A stretch of 64,000 bases of DNA from Pomphorhynchus laevis (taxonomy: Eukaryota; Acanthocephala; Palaeacanthocephala; Echinorhynchida; Pomphorhynchidae): NCBI GenBank assembly GCA_012934845.2, contig WNNJ02000904.1:1-64000 (forward strand), given 5' to 3'. Within the stretch, counting starts at the first letter, position 1; every line of letters starts with the position of its first letter. The position numbers and the translations under genes are program-made. The notes below the pieces were generated by a model. The model had not been told where the DNA came from. It searched no databases and saw only the letters and a list, made by a program, of their open reading frames with translations. Shown in pieces: positions 23,201-34,596 of this stretch.

Positions 23201-26200
23201 TGCATGATATATATTGTAATTGATTTCAATGGAATACGGCTCTTGGTTTTGAGCCGCTATCGTTTAATTACTGATCAACACTAACGATGAGCATACTATT
23301 AATACCTTCTGAACGTCTATAAAACGACGCAATAACCTATCCGTATTATGATCAATTTGATGACGTTTTCACTTCCTGCTTTACTTTTGAAAAAAATACA
23401 TTTTTTCTTAACGGCTCAATTCGAACTGCTGAAGTTTCATAAACTAAAAATTTGCTTGTAAAACTATCTCTATATATATCACTCAATTTTTTTGTTGCGG
23501 TTAAGTATCATTCGTTGTAATATTTTAAAGATTATTGTTTTGTAATTGGGATTGCATTAAAAAAGCATCATAGAAAAAGTATGCATTTCGTTGGAATACG
23601 GCAAAATGTATAAAGTTGCAAAATGAAAAAATCAACAAATAACGATTACCATACTATTTGTCACGTATTTAAGTTAATGATGATCGAAAGCACAAATCAG
23701 TGGCATGTACAATCTAAATGACGTTTTGGCTGTCTGCTTCACTTTTAAAAATTGCATTTTCTATAAATTGCTTGATTTAAGCTATAAAATTGTAGTAACT
23801 TTAAACTTGCATATAAGACACTCTTTTTTTTATAATAGGCGTTTTTATTGTTGCGGCATGATGTAATTTTACTATCCTTATAACAATTTAGGCATTGAAT
23901 GATTAAGATTGCATCAAACATGCCTGATATTAATTGTCATGGATTTCAATCGAATACAGCAATATGTTTTAAGCGGCTGTCGTTTATTAACTGATCCACA
24001 CTAATGATTAGCATACTATGTGTTAACTTGAAACGTCGAAAATGTACAATAGCACTCGTCTGTACAATGATCAATCTCAATTACGTTTCGGCTGCCTGCT
24101 TGACATTAAAAAATAGAATGTTCTCTTTAAAGCTTAATTCTAACTGCTGAATTCTCGTAAACTAAAAATTTGCTTTTTAGATAATCTCTATTTGTATCAG
24201 TCAATTTATTTGCTGCGTTAAAGTATCCATCGTTTTCTTATTTAAACGATTATCGTATGTATCATTCAGATTGCATTTAACAAGCATACTAACAAGAGTA
24301 AGCATTTCAGTGGAATAGAGCAAAATGTAAAAAGCAGCAATATTGAAAAAACGTCAACAGATAACAATCAGCATCCTTTTGGTCACGTAACAACGTCAAG
24401 GAATAACTAGAGCACAAATCCGTTGCATGAGCCATCTTACTGACGTTTTGGCTGTCTGCTTGACTATTACAAATTGCATTTTCTATAAATTGCTTGATTC
24501 GAGCGATAAAATTGTAGTAACATAAAACTTGCAAATTAGACCATCGTTATTTATAACAGGCGTTTTTATTGTTGTAACCTTATGTCATTATAATAGCCTT
24601 CAAACGAATTTGGCATTGCATTATTTAGATTGCATCAGACATGCATGACATTAATTGTCATGGATTTCAATGGAAAACAGCCATATGTATTAAGCTGCTG
24701 TCGTAAAAAAACTGATCAAAACTAAAGATTAGCATACTATGTAACATCTCTAAACTTCAAAAAACAATTGCACTTGTTCGTTGCATGATCAATCTTGATG
24801 ACGTTTCGTCTGCCTGCTTGACTTTTTAAAAAAGAAAGTTCTCTTAATAGCCTTATTCGAACTGCTGAATTCTCCTAAACTAAAAATATGCTTTTAAAAA
24901 TATCTATATATATGAGTCAATTTGTTTGTTGCAATAATATGTCATTCGTTAGATTATTAAAAAAAGTATCGTATTTGTCATTGCGATTGCTTTAAACAAT
25001 AATCAAAACAAGAGTATGCAATTCGTTATAATAAGGCACAATGTTAAAAGCTGCAATATGTGAAAAATGTACAACAGAAGGCAATTAGCAAACTGTTTGT
25101 CACATTAAAACTTTAATGATAATTAAAAGCACAAATTAGTAGCATCAACTATCTTAATTACGGTTCTGCTGTCTGCTTGACTTTTAAAAATAGCATTTTT
25201 TGTAAATTGCTTGATTTTAGCGCCAATATTGTAGTAACCCTATAAAATTGAGGTAACCTTAAATAGGGCAAAATGTTAAACTGCAATATGTAAAAATAAG
25301 TGGATAGATAACGATAAGCATACTATTTGTCACGTTCAAACCTCAACGATGACTAAAGGACAAATTAGAAGTGTAAGCTATCTAAATGTCGTTTTAGCTG
25401 CTTGCTTACTTTTAAAAACAGCATTTTCTTATATTTGCTTAATTTTAGCGCCAAAATGGAAGTAACTTTAAACTGGCACATTAGACTATCTTTATTCACA
25501 AAAGGCGTTTTTTTGCTGCGGCATTGGGTCATTATATATTTTTTAAAAGAATTTGGCATGTGTATGTTTAAGATTGCATCAAACATGCATGGTATATATT
25601 GTCATTGATTTCAATGGATTACGGCTATTTGTTTTGAGCCGCTATCGTTTTATAACTGATCAACACTAACGATAAGCAAACTATTAGTAACTTTTGGACA
25701 TCTATAAAACGACGCAATAACCTATCCGTAATATGATCAATTTGATGACGTTTTCACTTTCTGCTTTACTTTTGAAAAATAGCATTTTCTCTTAACGGCT
25801 TAATTCGAACTGCTGAATTTTCATAAACTAAATATTTGCTTGTAAAACTATCTCTATATATATCACTCAATTTATTTGTTGCGGTTAAGTATCATTTGTT
25901 GTAATATTTTCAAGATTATTGTTTTGTCATTGGGATTGCATTGAACAAGCATCATAACAAAAGTATGCATTTCGTTGGAATAAGGCAAAATTTAAAAAGT
26001 TGCAAAATGAAAAAATCAACAAATAACGATTACCACACTATTTGTCACATATTAACGTTAATCGTGATCGAAAGCACAAATCTGTAGCATGTACAATCTT
26101 AATGACGTTTTGGCTTTCTGATTCACCTTTAAAAATTGCATTTTCTATAAATTGCTTGATTCAAGGGATAAAATTGTTATAACTTTAAACTTTATATTAG

Positions 26201-29200
26201 ACCATCTTTGTTTATAACAGCCATTTTTATTGTCGCGGCATGATGTCATATTACTATTTTTTCAACAAATTAGGCATTCATGATTTAAATTGCATCAAAC
26301 ATTCCTGATATTAATTGTCATGGATTTTAATCGAATACAGCAATATGTTTTAAGCGGCTGTCGTTTATTAACTGATCCACACTAATGATTAGCATACTAT
26401 GTGTTAACTTGAAACGTCGAAAATGTACAATAGCACTCGTCTGTACAATGATCAATCTCAATTACGTTTCGGCTGCCTGCTTGACATTAAAAAATAGAAT
26501 GTTCTCTTTAAAGCTTAATTCTAACTGATGAATTCTCGTAAACTAAAAATTTGCTTTTAAGATTATCTCTATTTGTGTCAGTCAATTTATTTGCTGCGTT
26601 AGAGTATTCATCGTTTTCTTATTTAAAAGATTATCGTTGTATCATTGAGATTGCATTAAACATGCATAATAACAAGAGTCAGCATTTCAGTAGAATTGGG
26701 CAAAATGTAAAAAGCAGCAATATTGAAAAAAAGTCAACAGATAACAATCAGCATAATATTTGTCACGTTACAAAGTCAATGATTAACGAGAGCACAAATC
26801 CGTTGCATGAGCCATCTTACTGACGTTTTGGCTGTCTGCTTGACTATTACAAATTGCATTTTCTATAAATTGCTTGATTCGAGCGATAAAATTGTAGTAA
26901 CATAAAACTTGCAAATTAGACCATCGTTATTTATAACAGGCGTTTTTATTGTTGTAACCTTATGTCATTATAATAGCCTTCAAACGAATTTGGCATTGCA
27001 TTATTTAGATTGCATCAGACATGCATGATATTAATTGTCATGGATTTCAATGGAAAACAGCCATATGTATTAAGCTGCTGTCGTAAAAAAACTGATCAAA
27101 ACTAAAGATTAGCATACTATGTGTCACCTCTAAACTTCAAAAAAACAAAATTACTTGTTCGTTGTATGATCAATCTTAGTGACGTTTCGTCTGCCTGTTT
27201 GACTGTTAAAAAAAGAAAGTTCTCTTAATAGCCTTATTCGAACTGCTGAATTCTGCTAAACTAAAAATATGCTTTTTAGACAATCTCTATATATATGAAT
27301 CAATTTCTTTGTTGCAATAATATGTCATTCTTTGAATTATATAAGAAAGTATCGTATTTGTCATTTCGATTGCATAAACAAGAATCATTACAAGAGTATG
27401 CCTTTTGATATAATAGGGCAAAATGTTATAAGCTGCAATATGTGAAAAAAGTCAACTGAAAACGATTAGCATACTGTTTGTCACGTTTAAACTTTAACAA
27501 TAACCAAAAGCACAAATTAGTAGTATAAGCTATCGTAATTACGTTTCTGCTGTCTGCTTGACTTTTAAAAATAGCATTTTTTGTAAATTTCTTGATTTTA
27601 CCGCCAAAATTGTAGAAACCTTAAAAAATTGAGGGAACCTGAAATAGGGCAAAATGTTAAACTGCAATATGTAAAAATAAGTAGATAGATAACGATCAGC
27701 ATACTATTTGTCACGTTCAAACCTCAATGATGACCAAGAGAACAAATTAGTAGTGTGAGCCATCTAAATGTCGTTTTAGCTGCTTGCTTACTTTTAAAAA
27801 CAGCATTTTCTTATATTTGCTTAATTTGAGCCGCAAAATGGAAGTAACTTAAAACTGGCATATTAGACTATATTTATTCATAAGAGGCGTTTTTTTGCTG
27901 CGGCATTGGGTCATTGTATATTTTTTAAAAGAATTTGGCATGTGTATGTTTAAGATTGCATCAAACATGCATGGTATATATTGTCATTGATTTCAATGGA
28001 ATACGGCTATTTGTTTTGAGCCGCTATCGTTTTATAACTGATCAACATTAACGAAGAGCATACTATTAGTAACTTCTAAACGTCTATAAAACGACGCGAT
28101 AACCAATCCGTATTATGATCAATTTGATGACGTTTTCACTTTCTGCTTTCTTTTGAAAAATAGCATTTTCTCTTAACGGCTTAATTCGAACTGCTGAATT
28201 TTCAAAAAACTAAAAATTTGCTTGTAAAACTATCTCTATATATATCACTCAATTTATTTGTTGCGGTTAAGTATCATTTGTTGTAATATTTTCCAGATTA
28301 TTGTTTTGTCATTGGGATTGCATTGAACAAGCATCATAACAAAAGTATGCATTTCGTTGGAATACGGCAAAATGTAAAAAGTTGCAAAATGAAAAAAATT
28401 AACAAATAACGATTACAACACTATTTGTCACGTATTAACGTAAAGCGTGATTGAAAGCACAAATCAGTAGCATGTACAATCTTGATGACGTTTTGGCTTT
28501 CTGCTTCACCTTTAAAAATTGCATTTTCTATAAATTGTTTAATTCAAGCGATAAAATTGTAGTAACCTTAAACTTTATATTAGACCATCTTTGTTTATAA
28601 CAGCCGTTTTTATTGTCGCGGCATGATGTCATATTACTATTTTTTTAACAAGTTAGGCATTCATGATTTAAATTGCATCAAACATGCCTGATATTAATTG
28701 TCATGGATTTCAATCGAATACAGCAATATGTTTTAAGCTGCTGTTGTTTGTTAACTGATTCACACTAATGATTAGCATACTATGTGTCAACTTGAAACGT
28801 CGAAAATGTACACAAGCACTCGTCTGTAATATGATCAATCTCAATGACGTTTCGGCTGCCTGCTTGACATTTAAAAAATAGAATGTTCTCTTTAAAGCTT
28901 AATGTTAACTGCTAAATTCTGGTAAACTAAAAGTTTAAAAATTTGCTTTTTAGATTATCTCTATTTGTATCAGTCAATTTATTTGCTGCGTTTAGGTATC
29001 CATCGTTTTCTCATTTAAATGATTATCGTATGTATCATTGAGATTGCATTTAACAAGCATAATAACTAGAGTCAGCATTTCAGTGGAATAGGGCAAAATG
29101 TAAAAAAGCAGCAGTATTTAAAAAACGTCAACAGATAACAATTAGCATCTTATTTGTCACGTAACAACGTCAATGATTAACGAGAGCACAAATCTGTTGT

Positions 29201-29692
29201 ATAAGCCATCTTACTGACGTTTTGGCTGTCTGCTTGACTTTTACAAATTGCATTTTCTATAAATTGCTTGATTTGAACAATAAAATTGTAGTAACAAAAA
29301 ACTTGCACATTAGACCATCTTTGTTTATAACAGACGTTTTTATTGTTGTCGCATTGTGTTATTTTAGTAGCCGTTAAACGAATTTGGCATTGCATGATTT
29401 AGATTGCATCGAGCATGCATGCCATTTATTGTCATGGATTTCAATGGAAAACAGCCATATGTATTAAGCTGCTGTCGTAAAATAACTGATCAAAACTAAA
29501 GATTAGCATAATATGTGTCACCTCTAAACTTAAAAAAACAAAAGCACTTGTTCGTTGTATGATCAATCTTGATGACGTTTGGTCTGCCTGCTTGACTTTT
29601 TTAAAAAAGTAAGTTCTCTTAATAGACTAATTCGAACTGCTGAAATCTCCTAAACTAAAAATATGCTGTTTAGACAATCTCTATATATATGA
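20289..29692 (+). repeat. Satellite array, rest of unit 18557 and units from 21789, 24180, 26561 and 28953
   Basis: The array continues with regular units of about 2.38-2.39 kb in the order A-B-C-C'-D-E-F. The unit starting at 28953 reaches the header of C, where the large ubiquilin-tailed LINE is inserted. A private small insertion (CTAAAAGTTTAAAAATTTGC near 28927-28945) at the F/A boundary is shared with 37651-37670. No gene was found on either strand. Confidence 0.85.
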
Positions 29693-29703
29693 GTCAATTT
29701 GTT
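29693..29703. repeat. Target-site duplication, left copy, of the ubiquilin-tailed LINE
   Basis: GTCAATTTGTT belongs to the header of satellite monomer C and is repeated at 34586-34596. After the right copy the satellite continues normally as TGTTGCAAATATA. Confidence 0.85.
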
Positions 29704-29914
29704 ATGTTAATTAATTAGTCAATTAGTCAATATATGAGTATAAACTATCTTGATACCCATTAACTACTTACAAAAAAAATTTTAACAGCATAAATACACA
29801 ATAAAATAACATACAAGATTAATATACACACGAAACAAACTTTACAAGCAAAACATAATCAGCTTCGAACCAACGGCTTACAATTAATTAATACAAAACC
29901 GAGCTTGGGATAAC
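29704..29914 (+). promoter_or_regulatory. 5' UTR of the ubiquilin-tailed LINE
   Basis: An AT-rich leader precedes the ORF and opens with overlapping ATTAGTCAATTAGTCAAT repeats. From about 29770 it shares blocks with the leader of the second LINE (49160-49245, minus strand): AAAAATTTTAA, AATAACATACAA and TTAATATACACAC. Such conservation between two otherwise diverged elements suggests a functional leader (promoter or translation signal). No TATA box or ribozyme fold was identified. Confidence 0.5.
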
Positions 29915-32900
29915 ATGCAAGCGAATACGGCTAGTTGCGCAGTCTGTGGCGGATCGTTTCGCCTTAACGCATCAGGTCATCTTCGGGTACACGGACCTGT
30001 GAACTTGCGCTGCTCAGGATCAGGACATCTACCGACAGCCAGCTCTCACAACGTTATCGCATCAACTGACACAATACCTGAGTTTTTAGAAGCTAACGAG
30101 AACACCTCGAAGACATCGTTTCAGTTTGAAAAGATAGACAGTTCTTGCTGCGAAAATCAAAAGAGATCCTTCGAGCTTCTTCATAGGGTTTGGATGGAAC
30201 CAGTTAACACGATCAAGCACATTCCTTGGAATCTTCGCCGCCGAGTTGCCAATGTTTTTTCCTCTTTAATTCTAGAGGCATTGTGCTCAAATTCATCCAA
30301 CGATTGGGAGCGTTTGCTGTGCTTTCCGAAGCTATGCCTACAGACTTCCTCAGGTCGGCACCATGCCGGAGACAACACTAGATCTAATATCAACGCGCTT
30401 ATAGACAAATTCGAAAATGGAAGAGAGCGTGATTGCCTTTCCTCTTCGGGGCTTCGATCATCCAGGAAATTCAGAGGAACTAATGATAAGAAAAATGAAT
30501 TTATGGAAGTCATCGAATTGGCGAGAAATGGCAATTTCGGAAAAGCGATGCGCCGCCTTACGTCGAATAGTGCATGCGAATTTTCAGAATCTTTACGCGG
30601 TAAACTGACAGAGCTACACCCCTTACATGATGTTCTCCAAAGTCCTGGACAGCCATCTTTGAATACCCCCTTGTCGGTTGACTCAGACATAGTTGAGGCC
30701 GCAGTATCATCATTCCCACCCTCTTCCTCTCCTGGCTGTTTAGGTTTGAGGGCAGAACATATTCGAGATATGCTGTCGGTAGATCACGGGGTTTTGCTTC
30801 AACGCCTAACATCACTAGTCAACAACATGATCGCTGGTACTCTCCCGAACGACCTCGTGCCCTTTGTCGCCGGTGCTAATCTCATGGCATTAAACAAACC
30901 AGATGGAGGGATCCGCCCCATTGCCATTGGGGAGACATTACGTCGTCTTTGCGCTAAGTGTATTTGCTCCAAACTTCGACAGCGATTTGCCGAATCCCTC
31001 CATCCGCACCAGCTCGGTGTAGCGACGCCAAACGGAATGGAACAGATAGTACATCAAGCATGTCGGCTACAACAACTTCATGATCAAAATGTTAATTGGG
31101 TTTGGGCTAAAATCGACTTGGCTAATGCTTTTAACACGCTGAACCGGGATTCCTTCGTCAACGCGATCGATAAGAATTTTCCAGAAATTAGTCGTTGGAC
31201 ATCATGGTGCTACGGCACTACCTCAAGCCTTCGGTTCGGTAGCCTGAAACCTCTTCAGTCTCGAAGAGGGGTACAACAAGGAGATCCTCTTGGTCCAGTT
31301 CTATTTTGCCTGGCGATTGATCCGATTGTGGTCCAGATATCGGAGATTGAAGGTGTCAGCTTTAATAGGTGGTACATCGACGACGGAATAATCGGCGGTA
31401 CTCCTATTGCGGTGGGCGAGGCTCTGGCTCGTCTTGCTGCTAATTTTCCTGCGATTGGACTGTCTATTAACTGGAAAAAAACCGAAGTAATTGGTAGGGA
31501 AGACAAGGTCGACTTGATAAAGAACAGATGCCCATGGATCACATTGGTCAACACCACAAAAAACTTTACAATTCTTGGAAGTCCCATCGGGTCTAAGGAA
31601 CATTGTTCGGGATACCTTGTCGATGTTGTTCTACCATCCCTGCGTCAAACTCTGGACTCGCTCGAAAATCTCCCTGACCCACAAGTTGCTTTCATCCTGC
31701 TTCGTAGCTGCGCATCCGCTCCACGGGTAAACCATTTAATGCGCACTATAGACCCCGCCTTCGCCGAAGAGTTTTTCCGTTTGTTCGACCGCTTGATATT
31801 GAAGTGTTTTAGCAATATCACTTCTATTCAACCCGATAAGTGGGCGTGGATGCAAGCTTGCTTACCGCTGAAGATGGGAGGACTGGGCCTTCGAAGCTGC
31901 TTCCAACACTCTCAGGCAGCCTTCCTGTCTAGTGTAGACACTGTCGCTAGCCAATTAAATCTTGACCCTTTAACTTTCCCTGGGTACGAATTCGTTAAAT
32001 CTATTATTCCGCAACAGGTAGGCAATCCGCAAACAAATCAACGAGGATTATCTTGTCACATTGACGAAGTGTCGCGCAGCAGGCTATTGGAGAATGCCGA
32101 TCGCTTCAATACTGCCCGATTATTGGCAGTTTCAGGCCCACACGCGTGTGCTTGGTTACAGGCCGTCCCTAGCAAAGCCACACATATGAACTTGGCACCA
32201 AATGAATTCGTTGTGCTACTACGTCTTTGGTTAGGGTTGTCTCTCTGGAACAGTGATTATCGATGCAGACGCTGCCTTAGGATGGCAGACAAATTCGGCT
32301 TCCACGCCTTAACATGTCAGTTTGGAGGCCACCCTGGAATTCGACATGATAGCTTGAGGGATACAGTCTTTCAAGCAGCGGTTTCTGCTGGATTGAGGGT
32401 GGCAAAGGAGGTACCCAACCTTATTCGTGGTTTGCGAGAGAGACCGGCGGACATTCTATTTTATAAGGACCCTCCTTTAGCAGTTGATTTTGCCGTAACT
32501 AACCCTCAACAAAATGCTTATATTTCCATGGCTTCTGAGATCCCTGGCTATGCCGCAAGCAAGTATGCCACCTGTGTCAAGGAAAGGAAATATAAACGCA
32601 AATTAGAGGAGAATGGATACAGTTTTACGGCAGCAGTTGTTGAAACTTACGGAGGATGGAACCCCCAAGGGGAAAAGCTAATTCGTTTCATTGCTCGTTC
32701 TATGTCATGTAGAAACGGTACCCCGTATTGTAGCACAGCGGGTCAGTTATTTCAGCGCTTGTCCGTCGCACTGATGAGAGGAAATGCTAAAGCGATCCTC
32801 AAAAGTCTTGACGAGATGGGCCAACCCTTACTAGAGAAAAGTCTTGGATTTTGTGACGACCCATCTCCGCGACTCTTTTCTTTGAGCAACCTTGCACAGC

Positions 32901-34501
32901 CCGAGGCCCAGTCAGTTGAGATAGTTCATGACTCCAATATTCGGTCAGCTTCCGTCGTCAAAGGCGACCATTCTGAGGTTGACATGCCTGTCCTGCAACT
33001 CATGTCTCCACGACGACCTTCGGCATATCACTCAACATCTAAACAATCAAATAATGCTTCTTTGTCACTTCAGCAATCACCAACAATTAAGGAGGGGTTG
33101 ATATCGCTTCAACCGAATATTGATCAACATACCTATGGAACTGCAACATTATCCAGATTAACACTTGCACCATTTTTGAACCTTCCATTTGGAAATTCAA
33201 ATTGTACTGAAATACAACAAAATATTTTTGGCACTATTCAGACAAATCCACATGCAGTTCAAAACCTTCTAAGTAATAATTTGGCTCAAAGACTTATGAG
33301 TAATCCTGCATTGCTTAGTTCAATAAAGCTTAACAATCCACAAATGCAAAGAGTGAGGGAGCAGAACCACGAGGTTTCACAATTCGTTAACAATCCGGAT
33401 TTAATGTGTCAAACAATGGAAATGATTCGTATTCCTACAACTATACAGGAAATTACGAGAAACCATGACAGAGCCCTGATTAACCTTGAGAGATTACCGA
33501 GCGGATATAAAGTTCGACAGAGAATTTATCGCGATTTTCAAGAACCAATGCTTAATGTGGCACATGAGCAGTTTGGCGATAACCCTCTGAATACTTATTC
33601 TAGTTCATCTGGTACAGCTAACACTAGTCAAGTAGGAACTGAAAATACAAACCTCCTGCCAAACCCGGTGGCATCTCAGAATACTACATTTCAAATCGAT
33701 TCGTCTAGTTCATATGTATCTAATTCAAACCGTTTAGAGTCGCCTTTGCAATCTACGTCAAGCGAAAACACTAATCGGTATTCTACGATGAACCCTCAAC
33801 AATTATTAGTAGTCGATGCTGAAAATCCTCTCATGTTATTCGACATGTTGCGGGCATCCAGTTTTAACCCAAATATGAATAATTCTCTTTGCGATCCTGG
33901 TATTCTACTTAATCTGCTTAAGATTCTTCTTAATCTGCTGCGTACATATGAATTTATACAGGACGAAGGACAAAGAGAACAAGTACATCGTGTAATTCAT
34001 GAGTTTATGAGTCAGTGGCCAATACCTGAAATTTGTGCTCTATGCACAAATACTCGAGCATTGAGGACGATTGTACAAATTCTAAAGAATCTAATTCGTC
34101 TTAGGGACACATCCCCACAAGTATATTCACAGTTGATATCTTCAAATATAAGCGGTCTAGTCGATAATCAAATGAATAGTCAACCTACTTCATCTGATGT
34201 GGATTCTTTTCGATCACCAAGCAATAGACAAACAGCTTATGCAACAACAGTATTTGAAAATTTACAATACTCAAATCAAGATTATACTGCTTCGTTGTTT
34301 CAACCATTAGATCGTCTTCATCTCCAGCAACATCAGCCGACAAATCAACAACCAAACCAAACTCAAGAACATCTTTATGCATCCGAACTTGTACAAATGC
34401 AGACATTGGGATTTCATGGCCGTGATACTAATCTGGAAGAGCTTGCTGCATCTATAAGGGACGCAAAAATGGCTGTGAAACGTAATGAAGATTTTGATTG
34501 A
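29915..34501 (+). CDS. LINE polyprotein: zinc finger, reverse transcriptase, RLE endonuclease, ubiquilin-like tail
   Basis: The protein has 1528 residues. Residues 8-33 hold a zinc-finger-like motif (CAVCGG, then GHLRVHG, then C), presumably for DNA binding. The RT spans about 320-560: KPDGGIRPIAIGETLRRL (328-345), WAKIDLANAFN with catalytic D401, GVQQGDPLGPVLFCLAI (452-468) and WYIDDGIIGG with D489 and D490. A CCHC knuckle (C784, C787, H797, C801) and RHD (810-812) lead into the restriction-like endonuclease: RERPADILFY (D846), VDFAVTNP (D858), KERKYKRK and E910. From about residue 985 the protein changes to a tail unlike any LINE. Residues 1110-1226 match ubiquilin's first STI1 region (NNPQMQ, NNPDLMCQTMEM, RNHDRALINLERLPSGY, QEPMLNVAHEQFGDNP). 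A weaker helical block follows (1303-1408), and a UBA-like end (ELVQMQTLGF...TNLEELAASI) closes it. The N-terminal UBL of ubiquilin is absent. The start at 29915 is the first ATG and precedes the zinc finger. Confidence 0.9.
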   Translation: MQANTASCAVCGGSFRLNASGHLRVHGPVNLRCSGSGHLPTASSHNVIASTDTIPEFLEANENTSKTSFQFEKIDSSCCENQKRSFELLHRVWMEPVNTIKHIPWNLRRRVANVFSSLILEALCSNSSNDWERLLCFPKLCLQTSSGRHHAGDNTRSNINALIDKFENGRERDCLSSSGLRSSRKFRGTNDKKNEFMEVIELARNGNFGKAMRRLTSNSACEFSESLRGKLTELHPLHDVLQSPGQPSLNTPLSVDSDIVEAAVSSFPPSSSPGCLGLRAEHIRDMLSVDHGVLLQRLTSLVNNMIAGTLPNDLVPFVAGANLMALNKPDGGIRPIAIGETLRRLCAKCICSKLRQRFAESLHPHQLGVATPNGMEQIVHQACRLQQLHDQNVNWVWAKIDLANAFNTLNRDSFVNAIDKNFPEISRWTSWCYGTTSSLRFGSLKPLQSRRGVQQGDPLGPVLFCLAIDPIVVQISEIEGVSFNRWYIDDGIIGGTPIAVGEALARLAANFPAIGLSINWKKTEVIGREDKVDLIKNRCPWITLVNTTKNFTILGSPIGSKEHCSGYLVDVVLPSLRQTLDSLENLPDPQVAFILLRSCASAPRVNHLMRTIDPAFAEEFFRLFDRLILKCFSNITSIQPDKWAWMQACLPLKMGGLGLRSCFQHSQAAFLSSVDTVASQLNLDPLTFPGYEFVKSIIPQQVGNPQTNQRGLSCHIDEVSRSRLLENADRFNTARLLAVSGPHACAWLQAVPSKATHMNLAPNEFVVLLRLWLGLSLWNSDYRCRRCLRMADKFGFHALTCQFGGHPGIRHDSLRDTVFQAAVSAGLRVAKEVPNLIRGLRERPADILFYKDPPLAVDFAVTNPQQNAYISMASEIPGYAASKYATCVKERKYKRKLEENGYSFTAAVVETYGGWNPQGEKLIRFIARSMSCRNGTPYCSTAGQLFQRLSVALMRGNAKAILKSLDEMGQPLLEKSLGFCDDPSPRLFSLSNLAQPEAQSVEIVHDSNIRSASVVKGDHSEVDMPVLQLMSPRRPSAYHSTSKQSNNASLSLQQSPTIKEGLISLQPNIDQHTYGTATLSRLTLAPFLNLPFGNSNCTEIQQNIFGTIQTNPHAVQNLLSNNLAQRLMSNPALLSSIKLNNPQMQRVREQNHEVSQFVNNPDLMCQTMEMIRIPTTIQEITRNHDRALINLERLPSGYKVRQRIYRDFQEPMLNVAHEQFGDNPLNTYSSSSGTANTSQVGTENTNLLPNPVASQNTTFQIDSSSSYVSNSNRLESPLQSTSSENTNRYSTMNPQQLLVVDAENPLMLFDMLRASSFNPNMNNSLCDPGILLNLLKILLNLLRTYEFIQDEGQREQVHRVIHEFMSQWPIPEICALCTNTRALRTIVQILKNLIRLRDTSPQVYSQLISSNISGLVDNQMNSQPTSSDVDSFRSPSNRQTAYATTVFENLQYSNQDYTASLFQPLDRLHLQQHQPTNQQPNQTQEHLYASELVQMQTLGFHGRDTNLEELAASIRDAKMAVKRNEDFD
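33242..33592 (+). other. Ubiquilin STI1-like region inside the LINE ORF
   Basis: This segment (residues 1110-1226) matches the most conserved stretch of animal ubiquilins: repeated NP-containing helices, then DRAL.NLE..P.GY, then QEPM....EQFG.NP. In ubiquilins this region binds chaperones and hydrophobic client segments. The flanking residues are Ser/Asn/Gln/Thr-rich, as ubiquilin linkers are. Identification is by motif recognition, not by a search. Confidence 0.85.
34373..34498 (+). other. UBA-like C terminus of the LINE ORF
   Basis: The last 42 residues follow the pattern of the ubiquilin UBA: an LVQMQTLGF helix-loop (normally MGF), TNLEELAASI (compare the ANLQALIAT type), then an alanine-containing third helix. 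The usual GGD turn between helices 2 and 3 is replaced by RDAK. Ubiquitin binding is therefore plausible but not assured. Confidence 0.7.
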
Positions 34502-34585
34502 TTGACTATAGTTTTAATTGATGTTAATTTCTTAAATGTATTATATAATATGATCTTAATGTAGACTAAAATAACGACTGAAATT

Positions 34586-34596
34586 GTCAATTTGTT
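34586..34596. repeat. Target-site duplication, right copy, of the ubiquilin-tailed LINE
   Basis: This is an exact repeat of GTCAATTTGTT at 29693-29703. Satellite monomer C continues directly after it. Confidence 0.85.

Larger units (their letters stand above)
29704..34585 (+). mobile_element. Full-looking RLE-type LINE with a captured ubiquilin tail
   Basis: This 4882-bp insertion sits in satellite monomer C and is bounded by an 11-bp duplication. It has a 211-bp 5' UTR, one uninterrupted 1528-codon frame, and an 84-bp 3' UTR without poly(A). The zinc finger, RT and restriction-like endonuclease place it with the non-LTR retrotransposons that use a C-terminal RLE (the R2/NeSL/CRE-like grade), not the APE-type LINEs. 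The duplication encloses the ubiquilin-like part, so that part travelled with the element. No break was seen, which suggests a recent insertion or a still functional master copy. Confidence 0.85.

Noticed and set aside
30181-31603. Antisense frames of 60-170 codons inside the intact LINE
   Set aside because: They lie opposite the RT coding frame, where codon bias leaves the complement open, and they have no recognisable domain.
29915-34501. Interpretation as a host gene fused to a transposon
   Set aside because: The whole frame, tail included, sits between target duplications in satellite DNA, has no introns and has a LINE-type leader shared with another element. A mobile element is the simpler reading.
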